NCBI RefSeq assembly: GCF_017591425.1
Contig: NW_024466004.1
Location: 36,334,501 to 36,398,500 of the forward strand
Source of the DNA: Ochotona curzoniae
Lineage: Eukaryota > Chordata > Mammalia > Lagomorpha > Ochotonidae
DNA: 64,000 nt
Direction of reading: 5' to 3'
The notes below the pieces were generated by a model. The model was not told where the DNA came from and made no database searches. It saw only the letters and a program-made list of their open reading frames with translations. The position numbers and the translations under genes were made by a program. Within the stretch, counting starts at the first letter, position 1. The number at the start of each line of letters is the position of its first letter. This document shows positions 35,355-46,323 of the stretch, one piece after another.

Positions 35355-35688
35355 CTCTTTTTTATTTTAAGATTTACTTTAATTGAAAAGGCAGATATAC
35401 AGAGAGGAGGAGAGACAGAGAGGAAGATCTTCCATCTGATGGTTCATTCCCCAAGCGGCCGCAACAACTGGAGCTGAGCCAATCTGTAGTCAGGAGCCAG
35501 GAGCTTCCTCTGGGTCTCCCACGTGGGTACAGGGTTCCGATGCTTTGGGCTGTCCTCAATTGCTTTCCCAGGCCACAAGCAGGGATCCAGATGGGAAGCA
35601 GGGCTGCCCGGACCAGAACCGGTGCTCATATGGGATCCTGGTGTGTTCAAGATGAGGACTTTAACCACTACACTATTGCGCCGGGCCC
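35355..35688 (-). mobile_element. C-SINE, young, antisense
   Basis: Full set of antisense boxes ending in 'ctattgcgccgggccc'. A perfect 13-bp TSD, 'tcaggtatttctt', lies at 35342-35354 and 35689-35701. Confidence 0.96.
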
Positions 35689-35701
35689 TCAGGTATTTCT
35701 T

Positions 35702-36134
35702 ATTGTCTCCTGCTAACAATCTAGTTAAACTATTTTATAATAGGGGAATTGTTTTTCTTTAATGGAGACTTGAGAAATGAATTTTATAAACTTCCTCAAT
35801 TGTTCATTCCACTGCCAAACTATAATGATCTCCAGTAGCTTCAATTTTTACTGTGTTTTAGTTTCTTATTATCCTGAATTTTGGGTTTACATTTAAACCT
35901 TTATTTCAATAATCTGGCTCAATTATTATTTCACAGTTATCTTCTGTCAGGAATAAATTTTAGTTTCTGTGTGTTTAGCTGGGTTTATACTTTCAAGTGT
36001 TTTTGCTTTGTCCAGTAAAAAAAGATGCTATAAAAATTAGGTATATAAAAAAAATTACATATTTATATAATTGTAAAATTAATTTCATTTAGAATTATTG
36101 AAAATGTGTTTGTGAGTAGCAACTAAAGGCACTT
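35702..36134. other. Intergenic sequence, nothing recognised
   Basis: AT-rich, no supported feature. Confidence 0.45.
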
Positions 36135-36435
36135 TTTTGAGAGGTATAAAAACAGAGAAAGAAATAAGAGAGCTTTCATCTGCTGGTTGAACCCTAAAAG
36201 CCCTCAACAGCCAGGGCTGGGCCAGGACCACAGCCAAGAGCCAGGAACTCAATACAGGCTTTGAAAGAGTCAGCAGAAACGCAACCATTTGAGTTGTCAA
36301 CACTGCCTTCCAGTATCTGAGAAATGCAATGGCAAGAAGCTACAACCAGAAACAGAACCAGAACTCAATCCCAGAGGCACTCCATTGTGGGATGTGGGTA
36401 CATCCACTGCTAGGCAAAATGCTTGTTCCATAACC
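36135..36435 (-). mobile_element. C-SINE, old, antisense
   Basis: Diverged: 'agagagctttcatctgctgg', 'ccacagccaagagccaggaa' and 'ggatgtgggtacatccactg' near the head. Internal box order is disturbed, so it may contain an indel. Confidence 0.72.
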
Positions 36436-36489
36436 ATAATTTTTAAAAAGGCTGTGTGTTTGGCCTAAAATTTGTTTTATAAAACATAA

Positions 36490-36725
36490 TATTTGGGCTG
36501 GTATTGTGGCATAGTAAACTAAGCCAATGCCTGGGATATTGGCATCCCATATGGGTGCCAGTTTGAGTCTCAACTGTTCCACTTCTGCTTTAGTTTCCTG
36601 TTGATGTACCTGCAAAATCAGTAGCAGATGGCCCAAGTTATGTCCCTGCTGTCATATGGGAGAACAGGATGAAGCTTCTAACTCCTTGGTTCTGGGTCAC
36701 TTCACTACAGAACCACTAGCTTTGC
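36490..36725 (+). mobile_element. C-SINE, old, 3'-truncated
   Basis: Head 'tgggctggtattgtggcata', then 'ggcatcccatatgggtgcca' and 'ctgcaaaatcagtagcagat'; similarity fades after about 36720. Confidence 0.8.
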
Positions 36726-37525
36726 CAGAACTGAGGGTATTATTATGGTCATCAACATGACATAACTGATCATGTTACTCTATAGAGATGAGATCTTTCA
36801 GAACTCAGGCACTCAGCAAAACATATACTCTACTTCTAATTTGTGTGAACTGAGGTGAAATTTTTTCTTTGTTCATTCCTTTTAAAAGACAACAAAAATT
36901 TCTCACGGATCCCAGCAGAGCCTCTGCTGATGGGAGAGCTGACAGATCCAATAACTACAACTGATTGTGCTTTCTAGTTCCCGTAGTAGACAAGCCAAAA
37001 ACATTGCTTGATCCTTGTTAAGTGTCAGGCTCTATCCTGACTGTTAACATAGAGTAAGCAAATAGATCTGACCATCTTTGTTGCACTTGCAGCCTCGCCT
37101 GAGCTTATGAATCTTTTGTTGTGCAGTCTTAAATCACTGGAGTGTCTTATCAATCACAAAGCATCAAGTATAGCAGTTCAGATTCAGAAGCATATTCCCA
37201 ATCTTCAAAAGGAAAGTAGTGAGGAAGTTTCTATTTAACTATCAGGCACAGGTCATTTATCAAACCAGCTGAAATCAAGAATGCCTTTAATAAATGTATT
37301 AGAGAAAAATAAAAGAATGCAGCTATCTGTTTAACAGCAGATAATAAACCTCAGAAGTCAGCAAATAAATTGTCAATAGAACACATTAAAGAATGGCTAT
37401 TTATAATCAGAGAACTGTGTAGTAGGCAGTGGATTCTATACCTAAAGTAATCAAACAGAGTTGTTAGAGCAGAAAAAGTTACATATTTCAAAGTAGGCCA
37501 TTCTTCCATTAAAAAAATATTCTAG
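36726..37525. other. Intergenic sequence, nothing firm
   Basis: No gene. About 37015-37060 has a weak antisense MIR-like phrase ('ttaagtgtcaggctctatcc'). Confidence 0.4.
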
Positions 37526-37862
37526 GGGCCAGTACTGTGGCAGAGTCGGTAGAGCTACCACCTGTGATGCTGCCATTCCATACAGGTGCCAATTCATGTC
37601 CTGTCTGCTCAATTTCTGATCTAGCTGCTGCTAATACACAACCCAAGCACACATGGTCCCTGCAATCATGTGGGAGATCAGGGTGAAGCTCCTGGCTCCA
37701 GGATTTAGCCTTGCCCAGCCCTGGCCATCATAGCCATTGGGGGAATGAAGAAGCAGATGGAAGATCTCTCTCTTCCTCCCCTCACCTCCACCTATGTGTG
37801 TGTGTGTCCTCCTTTATCTGTAATGTAGATTTTCAGATAAATAAATAAATCTTTAAAGAAAA
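37526..37862 (+). mobile_element. C-SINE, older, full length
   Basis: 'ggggccagtactgtggcaga' head, 'ccattccatacaggtgccaa', 'gaagctcctggctccaggat', 'gcagatggaagatctctctc', a short TG stretch and an 'aaataaataaatcttt' tail. Confidence 0.88.
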
Positions 37863-38640
37863 GTATTCCAGATTCATCTTACAACAAAACAAAATAACAC
37901 CTATTTGTTATTCTAACCTGAAGAATGTAACAGTCATTCCAGGTAACTTGTTCTTAAATAAGCAATAAGGTCAGTGACTTTTAAAAAGAGTAACAGAGAA
38001 GAGGACTCATGGACAGGCCAAGTGTACAATTGTGGATGTGTATTTATATATCCAACACCTGCTACTGAGAAATTTTGAAGATCTCATTCCATGCATGCTA
38101 TACTAAAAGCAACCATTTTATCACATGTGCATTCAACTTGTGGCTGTATTAGATAATGCTCTTCTGTCCATTTGCTTTATGCACTATAAGATTCCTGAGA
38201 GTGTAAAGTGTCACTAATTATGGCACATGAACATGTGGTGATTATGAGTGTGCATGGCTAAGAAGAAATTTGTTTTATTCAGTTATTCATGTTGTCACAG
38301 GATAGAATTTCCGCAACAGCACAATGTGCATGGATTTAACATTTTCCATTACACTAACTGCTCTGTAGCATATGTGATATCATTAATCTTTCCTAAAGTG
38401 GTGACACATATTTTTCACAACATATTCTTATTTTACTTCTTAACTTCATGCCTGCATTAAAATTATACACATTAGGACAAAATACATTAACATCAGAATT
38501 AAACTGGCTGTCTGGGTAAGTGAGTAGACATGTTAACTGTTTCTAAACAATGTAGAACTGAATGCCAACATGTCAGAATATAGAGGTAGTCATGTATGTA
38601 ACAGGCTTCCTTTCAAGACTAGTTTTCGAAAGCCAATGAC
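37863..38640. other. Intergenic sequence, nothing recognised
   Basis: No supported gene or repeat. Confidence 0.45.
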
Positions 38641-38644
38641 CCAG

Positions 38645-40965
38645 AGAGATTCAAGATGGCGGAAGAGGGTAAGGACATGTTTAAATGGATGGAAAAATAT
38701 TTAATCAGGATGAAGCAGAGGACATATTTCAGGAAACAGGAAAGGACAGAACAACAGCAGAGGGGTACCTGGAGACTGACAGACACAGGAAAGCAGCGAA
38801 AACAATGGTGTGGTGTTGCAGTGACTGACACTCCAGCAGCATTCAGCTAACAGCAATCTGAACTCCACTAACACCAGAACTCCACCAACAACCAGGTGGG
38901 AAGGGACTTCCACTGGGAACTTGGGAGGTGAACCCAGACAAAGAACTGTCCATCCTGCTGGTCTGTTTGATTTGACCAGGAGCAGAGACAGAGCAGCAGA
39001 TCTCACATGGGCAGGGTGAGAACAGGGTAGATTTCATAGCCCAGTCAGCCCCCTAAAGCTGAATTGGGTGCCATTTTGTGTAAGGAGGAAAGGTGAAAGG
39101 AAAGGACTGAGCATAGGCTGAGCTGGGAGTGAACTCATTCTTACTCACAGAACTGCAGTGACGTGGCATTCTACAGGTTCCACCCAAGACAAGTCTGGGT
39201 AGCCCTCAGATCTGATGCCAGCAGATCAAGAACTGTAGTGGTGGTACATCAGGCACCATTGTGCACACTGTGGCAATAGCTTTGGGACTGCAGGGGACAA
39301 CAGTGAACTGCACAAGTGCTGAGCTCGCGAGAAATCGCTGAGTTACTGAATTGTATTGATCCTGCAGGAAAATAATATGAACTGTGGCATCATACTGGTC
39401 AAAATAGGTCCGTGTGGCACCCAGACCTAATGTCCAACAGGTTCCAACAAGATCAGTGCCACCAACAACCTAACTAGATAGGACACCTGGTGTCTCTGTA
39501 ATCCTGGGACCTGCTCCAACTGGAAGTGGGAGAAAGGTTGAAGAGACAACGCTGCAGCCTCAGCACGGTATCACAAGAGGTGGAGAGTGGTGAGCCAAGA
39601 ACTAGGGCTGTGGAGACCATGGGGGAAATCTGACATAAGAACCCAGACCTGGAACTTGCTGGAGGTTGTGGCACAAGTGGCTGCAAGGAAAAAGTTGGGT
39701 ACCAACTGCAATAAGTAAAATCACATTGTAGACCTGTGAGTGACACAGCATAGAAACCTGCCCCAAGGAGAAGACTCTGCTAACCAGAGGTACAATGACC
39801 AAGAGCAAAAGAAGAGACAAAGGCACAATGAATATTACTGAAAACTTCCCTGCAAAGGAGCAAAACCCTATGCTTATGAGGAAGACATCGAGAAAATGGG
39901 GGACACAGAATCCATAAGACTCATTTTAAAGATTCTGAGAAAAAATGAGAAGCTCATGCAAGAGTTCAAAGAATTTAAGGAAGCAGTAAAGCAAATCAAG
40001 GCTGGTATATCAGAAATTAAGAACACAATAGAGCAAATTAAAAGTGCAGTGGAGAGTCTCCAAAATAGAATGAAGGAGGCAGAAGAAAGAATCTGAATTG
40101 GAAGATATTTCCTGTCACCAGGGGGAAGCAAACAAAAAGCTGGAAGCAGAGCTGGATCATGCAAAAAAAGTATTCAAGGATTGAAAGACACTATTAAGAG
40201 GCCAAATATAAGAGTTATGGGAGTCCCAGAAGGTGCAGAAAGAGAAGCTGAGTTTGCAAATGCATTTCATGAAATAATCAAGGAAAATTTCCCTAATCTA
40301 GAGAAAGAATTGGGAAACAAGATTCAGGAGGGGCACAGAACTCCCAACAGGCTTGATCAAAAGCCATCTTCACCAAGACACATGATCATCAAGCTCTCTT
40401 CAATTGAACATAAGGAAAAGATCCTTAAGTGTGCACGTGAAAAAAATCAATTGACATATAAAGGAATGCCAAAGAAACTCACAGATCTCTCACAGGAATC
40501 TCTACAGGCAAGAAGAGAATGGAGGGACATATTCCAGATTCTACAAGAAAAAAAATGTCAGCCTAGGATAACATATCCAGCAAAACTTTCTTTCATCTTT
40601 TAAAATGAAATAAAATTATTCCACAGTTAAAAAAAGAATTTGCCTCTTCCAAACCTGCCCTACAAATGATACTTCAAGATGTTCTCTTGACAGAGAAGAG
40701 GAATAGCACCTACTAAAACCCAAGGCAAATGTGAAGAACATTCCAGTAAAAAGACAACAGAAGACTAAACCAATGAACAACCCATTCCTAAAATGACAGG
40801 ACCAAAGTACCACTCATGTATATTAAACTCTGAGTGTAAATGGTTTAAGCTCAATCAAATGGCATAGATTAGTAGACTGGATTTAAAAAACAAAACCCAC
40901 CTATTTATTGTCTGGAGGAGATGCACTTCAACAAAGATCAGCGGAAACTATATCACATGGGTTTT
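38645..40965 (+). mobile_element. Older L1: 5' UTR, broken ORF1 and start of ORF2
   Basis: Opens with 'caagatggcggaagaggg', an L1-type YY1 start like that of the full-length copy at 50867 but on a 5' UTR with no obvious similarity to it. A ~1.2-kb GC-moderate leader precedes a decayed ORF1 (39896 onward). About 40840-40965 corresponds to the beginning of ORF2 ('gatgcacttcaacaaagatc'). The element then stops, so the RT half is missing. A different 5' UTR type implies a distinct L1 lineage. Confidence 0.82.
39896..40603 (+). pseudogene. L1 ORF1, broken
   Basis: The RNA-binding chaperone ORF1p of the older L1. The first frame (39896-40096) encodes the coiled coil with Lys/Glu-rich heptads and ends early at a TGA. 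The best reading is a 2-bp loss near 40092, where 'ERI' should run on into 'SELED'. The RRM and C-terminal domains continue in another frame (40181-40603): 'RVMGVPEGAEREAEF', 'EGHRTPNRLDQK', 'RREWRDIFQIL'. That frame ends at a premature TAA about 40600, with recognisable sequence beyond ('SSKPALQMIL'-like, about 40640-40680). Not functional. Confidence 0.85.
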
Positions 40966-41340
40966 GTTGTTTTCTGTTGGTTTCATTTTTTCAAAACACT
41001 TTCTTCTGATTAAATCATTCAATGACTCGCAGATCATGCAGTGGCATCATTTTCTTCAAGAAGGTTCTTGATTTTCATTTTTTTCAGCTGCATGTTAGTT
41101 ATTTAATAGCATGTTATTTAACTTCTTGGTGTTGTTAATTTCTGTTTTCTCCCTGGTGTTGATTTTGTTTCGTGGCTCTTCATTTAATGGGATGTATAGT
41201 AACTGTGTAATGGAGACTGTCATATCTAGTAGCATGTCATTTAACTTCATATTACAGTAAAGGGATGCTTTTCATGCCAAATAAGCCGATTGTTCACTTA
41301 GTATTGCTAATGAATCAATGAGAAAATGTTGCCTTACAGT
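40966..41340 (-). mobile_element. Possible antisense L1 ORF2 fragment
   Basis: The T-rich phrase around 41040-41200 ('gcatgttatttaacttctt', 'ccctggtgttgattttgttt') resembles the antisense of a middle L1 ORF2 segment. If so, it abuts the sense L1 above in opposite orientation. Weak, by eye only. Confidence 0.35.
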
Positions 41341-41508
41341 CTCCCCCTCCCCCCCAAATGGTACTAGCTTCCTAATTCTATGCTTTCTGGTATTCAGTGG
41401 AGTAGTTTTTGAATTTCCTAAATACTAAATGCTCACTTTGTTCCCCTTCATTCACAAAAATGAGGTTATAGGATTAACATCAGAAATATTGCACTAAAAC
41501 ACACACAC

Positions 41509-41556
41509 TTAAAAACATAATCCTGTGTTAGATTAAAAACATAAGTCTGTGTTAGA
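41509..41556 (+). repeat. Tandem duplication, 24 bp x 2
   Basis: Two 24-bp units (41509-41532, 41533-41556) beginning 'ttaaaaacataa' and ending 'tgtgttaga' differ at two positions. Confidence 0.85.
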
Positions 41557-41566
41557 ATCTGCTTTC

Positions 41567-41780
41567 TGGGTCCAGTGCAGTAGCCTCGTGGCTACAGTCC
41601 TCTCCTTGCAGGCGCTGCGATCCCATATGGGTGCAGGTTTGTGTCCTGGCAGCCCTGCTTCCCATCCAGCTCCCTGCTTGTGGCCTGGGAAAGCAATCGA
41701 GGATGGCCCAAAACATGAGACTTTGCACCCGTGTAGGAGACCTGGAAGAAGCTCCTGGCTCCTGTTTGTGGATCAGCTCA
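41567..41780 (+). mobile_element. C-SINE, young type, 3'-truncated
   Basis: Young-looking head and body ('gggtccagtgcagtagcctc', 'gatcccatatgggtgcaggt', 'ggcctgggaaagcaatcgag', 'gaagaagctcctggctcctg'). Similarity ends near 41785 without the usual pyrimidine box or tail; an L1 3' terminus follows directly. Confidence 0.85.
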
Positions 41781-41915
41781 GCCAAAGCTTTATTTCAAGG
41801 GAATAAAATAAACTGGACATTCACAACAAGAAAAACCCTGGGGGGGGGGAGGGGAGGGAAATCCTAGGGTGTTTAGAATTGTATCATAAAATTGTAATAA
41901 TAAAAAGAAACAAAA
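41781..41915 (+). mobile_element. L1 3' terminus, third variant
   Basis: A G-rich tract ('ctgggggggggaggggaggg') followed by 'gaattgtatcataaaattgt' and 'aataataaaaag' has the layout of a lagomorph L1 3' end but differs from the 'cataatgcaatgtaa' type. No other L1 sequence precedes it, only the truncated C-SINE. Confidence 0.55.
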
Positions 41916-42589
41916 TTTAAAAATCTTGGAAATGCCAATTGAAATTGGTGAATGAACTTGATGGAAAACTGACAAACTAGAATCCACAAAGAACACATGA
42001 AATAAAATGAGTAGAAAGAGCATCTCTGGTAACTACAAAGCATATGGGAAACTTCAGGGAAAAATCTGCTAACAGTTGACTTGGCATACTTAGAACAGTG
42101 GAATTACAAGTATTAATATGTTTTTTAGTCTATTTTTGATTATTAAATTAAATTTAACAGAAAGCAAATTTCTTCATATAAGCCCCAAAAGATAAATACT
42201 TGGACAAGGAGATTAGCTTGACAACTCATCAGATACAAAGCTCAGGGAGTTTAATCAGCTATAAGCTCAAATGAAACATTTTGACATCATTTCCAAAAAA
42301 GCTAATTCCATGTTGAAGAACAAAATCGTAAAACCAGAGTTTGCATTAAGAAAAATGGTGGCTCCATCTTACTTATTATTGTCCAGATTGTGTCTAAAAC
42401 TTTTTTTTTTCCTGGAATCTGCATTTTATGATGGATATTTAGGCATATTGGAGTGTGTTCTGAAAAAATGTGAGACAATAAAATTGAAAAATGTGTCAAT
42501 ACTTTTTCAGGGAAGAAAAAAGCAATGGTAGACATCACAGTTATTTTAAAACAATTAGGTGCTGCTTTGGGAATACTGACGGAATTTTC
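41916..42589. other. Intergenic sequence, nothing recognised
   Basis: No supported gene or repeat. Confidence 0.45.
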
Positions 42590-42606
42590 CATTCATTTGA
42601 AAGGCA

Positions 42607-42657
<51 letters not shown>

Positions 42658-42920
42658 GAAGGGAGGAGAGAGAAAGAGCATTTTTCATCAGTTGGTTCTT
42701 TCCAAATATCTGCGCCAACCAGGGCTGGACCAAGCTGAAACCAGGAGGCTGGAACTCCCGTAGGTTTCCCACAGAGCTGACAGGGGCTTAAGTCATGGTA
42801 TATCCTCTTCTCTTTCCTAGACACGTCAGCAGGAAGCTGAATCAGAACAGAACAGCTGGAACTCAGTCACTGCAACACAGAATGCTGGAGTCACATGCAG
42901 CACTTTAATTCTGTACTGCA
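42590..42920 (-). mobile_element. C-SINE, old, antisense, with internal CA expansion
   Basis: 'ttcatttgaaaggcagac' marks the antisense tail side. A long CA run has expanded just inside it, then 'ttttcatcagttggttcttt', 'caagctgaaaccaggaggct' and a decayed head near 42915. Confidence 0.8.
42608..42655 (+). repeat. (CA)n microsatellite inside C-SINE
   Basis: About 24 uninterrupted CA units, grown at the 'gcagacacac' position of the antisense SINE. Confidence 0.95.
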
Positions 42921-43035
42921 ACCCTGGCTCCATCACTGACATTGGGTGAATCAAAAGGAGTCCCAATCAGTGGACACTGCAGAAACACAAACCTAGGTCT
43001 ATAAAACTGAAGTGGTTTATAATATATTTTAACAA

Positions 43036-43273
43036 TTTAAAAAATATTTATTTATTTTTATTGGAAAGGCAGATCAGATTTACAGAGAAAAAGATATTCT
43101 ATTGGCTGGTTCATTCCCCAAATGGCCGCAACTACTAAAACAGGGAGTTCTCAACTACTTTCACAGGGCTCTGGAAGGGAAGTAGAGCCACTGGGTCATG
43201 AACAGGCACCTGTATGGGATGCTGGCACTTGGAAGGTGAGGATCTAGCCATTGAGCTGTCATGCTGAGCCCCT
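43036..43273 (-). mobile_element. C-SINE, antisense, internally deleted
   Basis: Tail 'atttatttttattggaaagg' and head 'gctgtcatgctgagcccc' are both present, but about 80 bp between the 'ggccgcaactactaaaac' and 'ctactttcacagggctctgg' boxes are missing. Short flanks 'taacaat' may be a TSD. Confidence 0.85.
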
Positions 43274-44329
43274 AACAATACATTTTAATATTATTTAAAA
43301 CAAATTTTCATGCAAGCTTGTGAGGTTCTCAGAAGCAGGCTGCCTATCAGATGCTGTGTCCAATGCTTTAAGGATATTGTAAAAGGGGAGAAAGTTTGGA
43401 CTAAATGTCTTTTAACATCTACCCTAGCTCTGAAAGTCAGTAACTCAAATTGTCTTATCCAGAGTTCTACAACTTGGCAGGCTTTCATGAACCTCAAGAA
43501 CATAGTTGCTACTTCTCTCTGGCTTCATGCTGTGGATTAACTAGGCTGCTATGATTAGTAATGACAGAGGGCTTGGTAAAATGTAATACTGACAGCTGAA
43601 ATGAGGAATGGTGATATTTAAGGATGAAGGGGATTACAAAGAAGTTGCTACTATCAAATGATTTAGTAGTGAAAAGTTGGATGGAGAACAGAAAGTTTGT
43701 GTTACAGTAACTATTTCAGTGATTGACATCTTGCTATGAGGAGCAATTTTATTAAATTTAATTCCAGTAAAGATTAAGTCCATTTAAATCCTCAGAAGGA
43801 ATGTTGAAAGAAGTCCGCAGGACCTCCAGTAAAAGCTGTGGGCCCACATAGTTTCTGCTCATTGCAAATGAAAGATAAACTTGAGATGTATTTTTAAAGT
43901 GGATTATTTTTATATTTGGAAGGCTAATTTCTGAACTAGGACTTTTGTGCACACAGTTATTAAAATCTGTCATTTCAAACTACTAGCATGTTTATTGCTT
44001 CCTGAGTCAATGATTTCCCTAGGACAGCATTTATTTTGTTCAGGACAGTAGTATAAACAATGTCAAAGATTCAAATTATTATTGCAGTTATTCAGGGTCT
44101 TTTGTTTGAATTGAATGATTTGTGATAAGCTACAAGGACATAATTAAACCACAGGAATTTTCTGAATCCTTTTTGGTTTATTTCTCATGACCTTTTAAGT
44201 ATTGCACAGTGCAATCATGGCAGAATGACTAGTCTGTCCAAGAGTTTGCTTGTAATAACTTGCTTTAATGTATTAGATCTTGAGTTTTTGTTAGCATGGA
44301 AGTTAAGGAGAATTACTAGTATCGATTCT
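43274..44329. other. Intergenic sequence, nothing recognised
   Basis: No supported gene or repeat. Confidence 0.45.
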
Positions 44330-44609
44330 CAAACCAGTGTTATAGAGACAGAGCAAAAGCAGGAGAGAGGGAGAGAGATCTTCTATCCACTGGTTTATTA
44401 CCCAGAGGGTCAAATTGGTCATGAAAGCCTGGATTCTGGAGTTTCCAGGTGGGTGGCAGGGACCCAAGCACTTAGGATATCTTCCACAGCTCTTCACATG
44501 CAATTCAAAGCAGCTGGATTGGAAGTGGAATAGCCAGGACATGAATTGATGCCCACATCGGATGTTAACATTATAATAACTTTACGCACTACACCGCAAG
44601 GCTAGCCCC
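44330..44609 (-). mobile_element. C-SINE, old, antisense
   Basis: 'gatcttctatccactggttt', 'ctggattggaagtggaatag' and a head ending 'cgcaaggctagcccc'. It lies 25 bp from the next, oppositely oriented copy, head to head. Confidence 0.85.
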
Positions 44610-44634
44610 TTGAAATTCTTAAGAATTGTTTTTG

Positions 44635-44956
44635 GGGGCCCAGCAGCATGGCTTAGCAGCTAAAGTCCTCACTTTGAAAGTGCCAGGATCCCATATGGAC
44701 GCCAGTTCTGACCCCGGCAGCTCCACCTCCCATCCAGCTCCCTGCTTGTGGCCTTGGAAAGCAATCGAGGACGGCCCAGAGCTTTGGGACACTGAACCCG
44801 CATGGGAGACCCGGAAGAGGTTCCTGGTTCCTGGCTTTGGATTGGCACAGCATCAGCCGTTGCAGTCACTTGGGGAGTGAATCACCAGATGGAAGATCTT
44901 TCTCTCTGTTTATCTGACTTTGTAATAAAAATAAATAATAAATAAATCTTTAAAAA
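44635..44956 (+). mobile_element. C-SINE, young, full length
   Basis: Complete from 'gggcccagcagcatggctta' to the 'aataaataataaataaatct' tail. An 11-bp TSD, 'aattgtttttg', lies at 44624-44634 and 44957-44967. Confidence 0.96.
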
Positions 44957-44967
44957 AATTGTTTTTG

Positions 44968-45370
44968 AACACTGTGTTTAGTTCTTCAGTTAGGATGATA
45001 GAATATTATAGTGAACAAATTTAGTTTAACAATGCCTCGCTGAAACTATTTTATCCTGTGGTTAAATGATTTTGTGGCTCCAAACAAAATGATCTGTGTA
45101 ACACTCACTTGAAGGCAATTTGTGTCTTTCTTTGTCTAGTGTGATTTTGTATTTGTCTGTTTCAGTGTTAGTAGTTTCATCAGAATTTGGCTGTTCTTGA
45201 AATGTTGATTCAACCAAAGCTTTCTGATCTCTATTTTGAAAGAAAATATGTATGTAGATACATGTAATGTATCTGTAAAATGTAAATGTAAAATACCTAT
45301 GTATATGCTATTTATCATTTCAATAAAGAGCATATATATTGTATTATGGAAGCATTTTCTTTTGGAAAAA
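44968..45370. other. Intergenic sequence, nothing recognised
   Basis: No supported gene or repeat. Confidence 0.45.
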
Positions 45371-45696
45371 TTTTTAAAAGATTTATGTAGTTTTTTAATT
45401 AGAAAAACAGAGTTAGAGAGAGATGAAAAGACAGAGAAAGATCTTCCCAATTGCTGGTTCACTTCCCAAATGGCCACAAAGGCCACAGGTGAGCTGATCC
45501 GAAGCCAAGAGCCAGAAGCTTGTTCTGGGCCTCCCCAGTGCGTGTATGGTCCCAAGGCTTAGAGTCACTCTCCACCGCTTTCCCAGGCCTCAAGTAGGGA
45601 GTCGGATGGAAGCAGCCAGGATGCAAACTGGCAGCCATATGGGATCCAATGCTTACAAGGGGAGGGTTAGTCAATTGAGCCATCACACTGGACTCT
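45371..45696 (-). mobile_element. C-SINE, antisense, full length
   Basis: 'aaaagatttatgtagttttt' tail, 'gatccgaagccaagagccag', 'ggcagccatatgggatccaa' and a diverged head near 45690. Confidence 0.92.
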
Positions 45697-45978
45697 TCTT
45701 TCAGAAATTCTTACAGCAAATATCTATATTTTAAACTTACTTTTTCTTGATGATTGGTAGGCCTAGTAACATCTATTTCAAAGACAGACAACAAAAGTAA
45801 ATTAAAATGAACAAAGTTAACTTGTTTTGAACATATAGTATATTGGTACCCATGAACAGTGGAAATTTTCCACTGGTGAATATAAGTATAACCAAATGAA
45901 GTTAGCATATGGTTGAATGGGTTCCTACCTTTAACACATTGACTTTTATGTTCATATCTGTAAAAAATTAGTGGATTA

Positions 45979-46306
45979 TGGGCCCGGTGCGGTGGCGCAA
46001 GTGGTTAAAGGTCCTCGCCTTGCACCCCCGGGATCCCATATGGGCACCGGTTCTAATCCCGGCAGCCCTGCTTCCCTTCCAGCTCCCTGCTTGTGGCCTG
46101 GGAAAGCAGTCGAGGACGGCCCAAAGCTTTGGGAACCTGCACCCGTGTGGGAGACCCGGAAGAGGCTCCTGGCTTCGGATCGGCATAGTATCGGCCCGTT
46201 GCGCTCACTTGGGGAGTGAATCATCGGACGGAAGATCTTCCTCTCTGTCTCTCCTCTCTGTATATCCGCCTTTCCAATGAAAAAATAATAAAAATAAATC
46301 TTTAAA
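45979..46306 (+). mobile_element. C-SINE, very young, full length
   Basis: Begins 'gggcccggtgcggtggcgca' with its CpGs intact and is the closest here to a master copy. A perfect 17-bp TSD, 'aaaaaattagtggatta', lies at 45962-45978 and 46307-46323. Internal Pol III A and B boxes ('ggtggcgcaagtggttaa', 'ggttctaatccc') are readable. Confidence 0.97.
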
Positions 46307-46323
46307 AAAAAATTAGTGGATTA

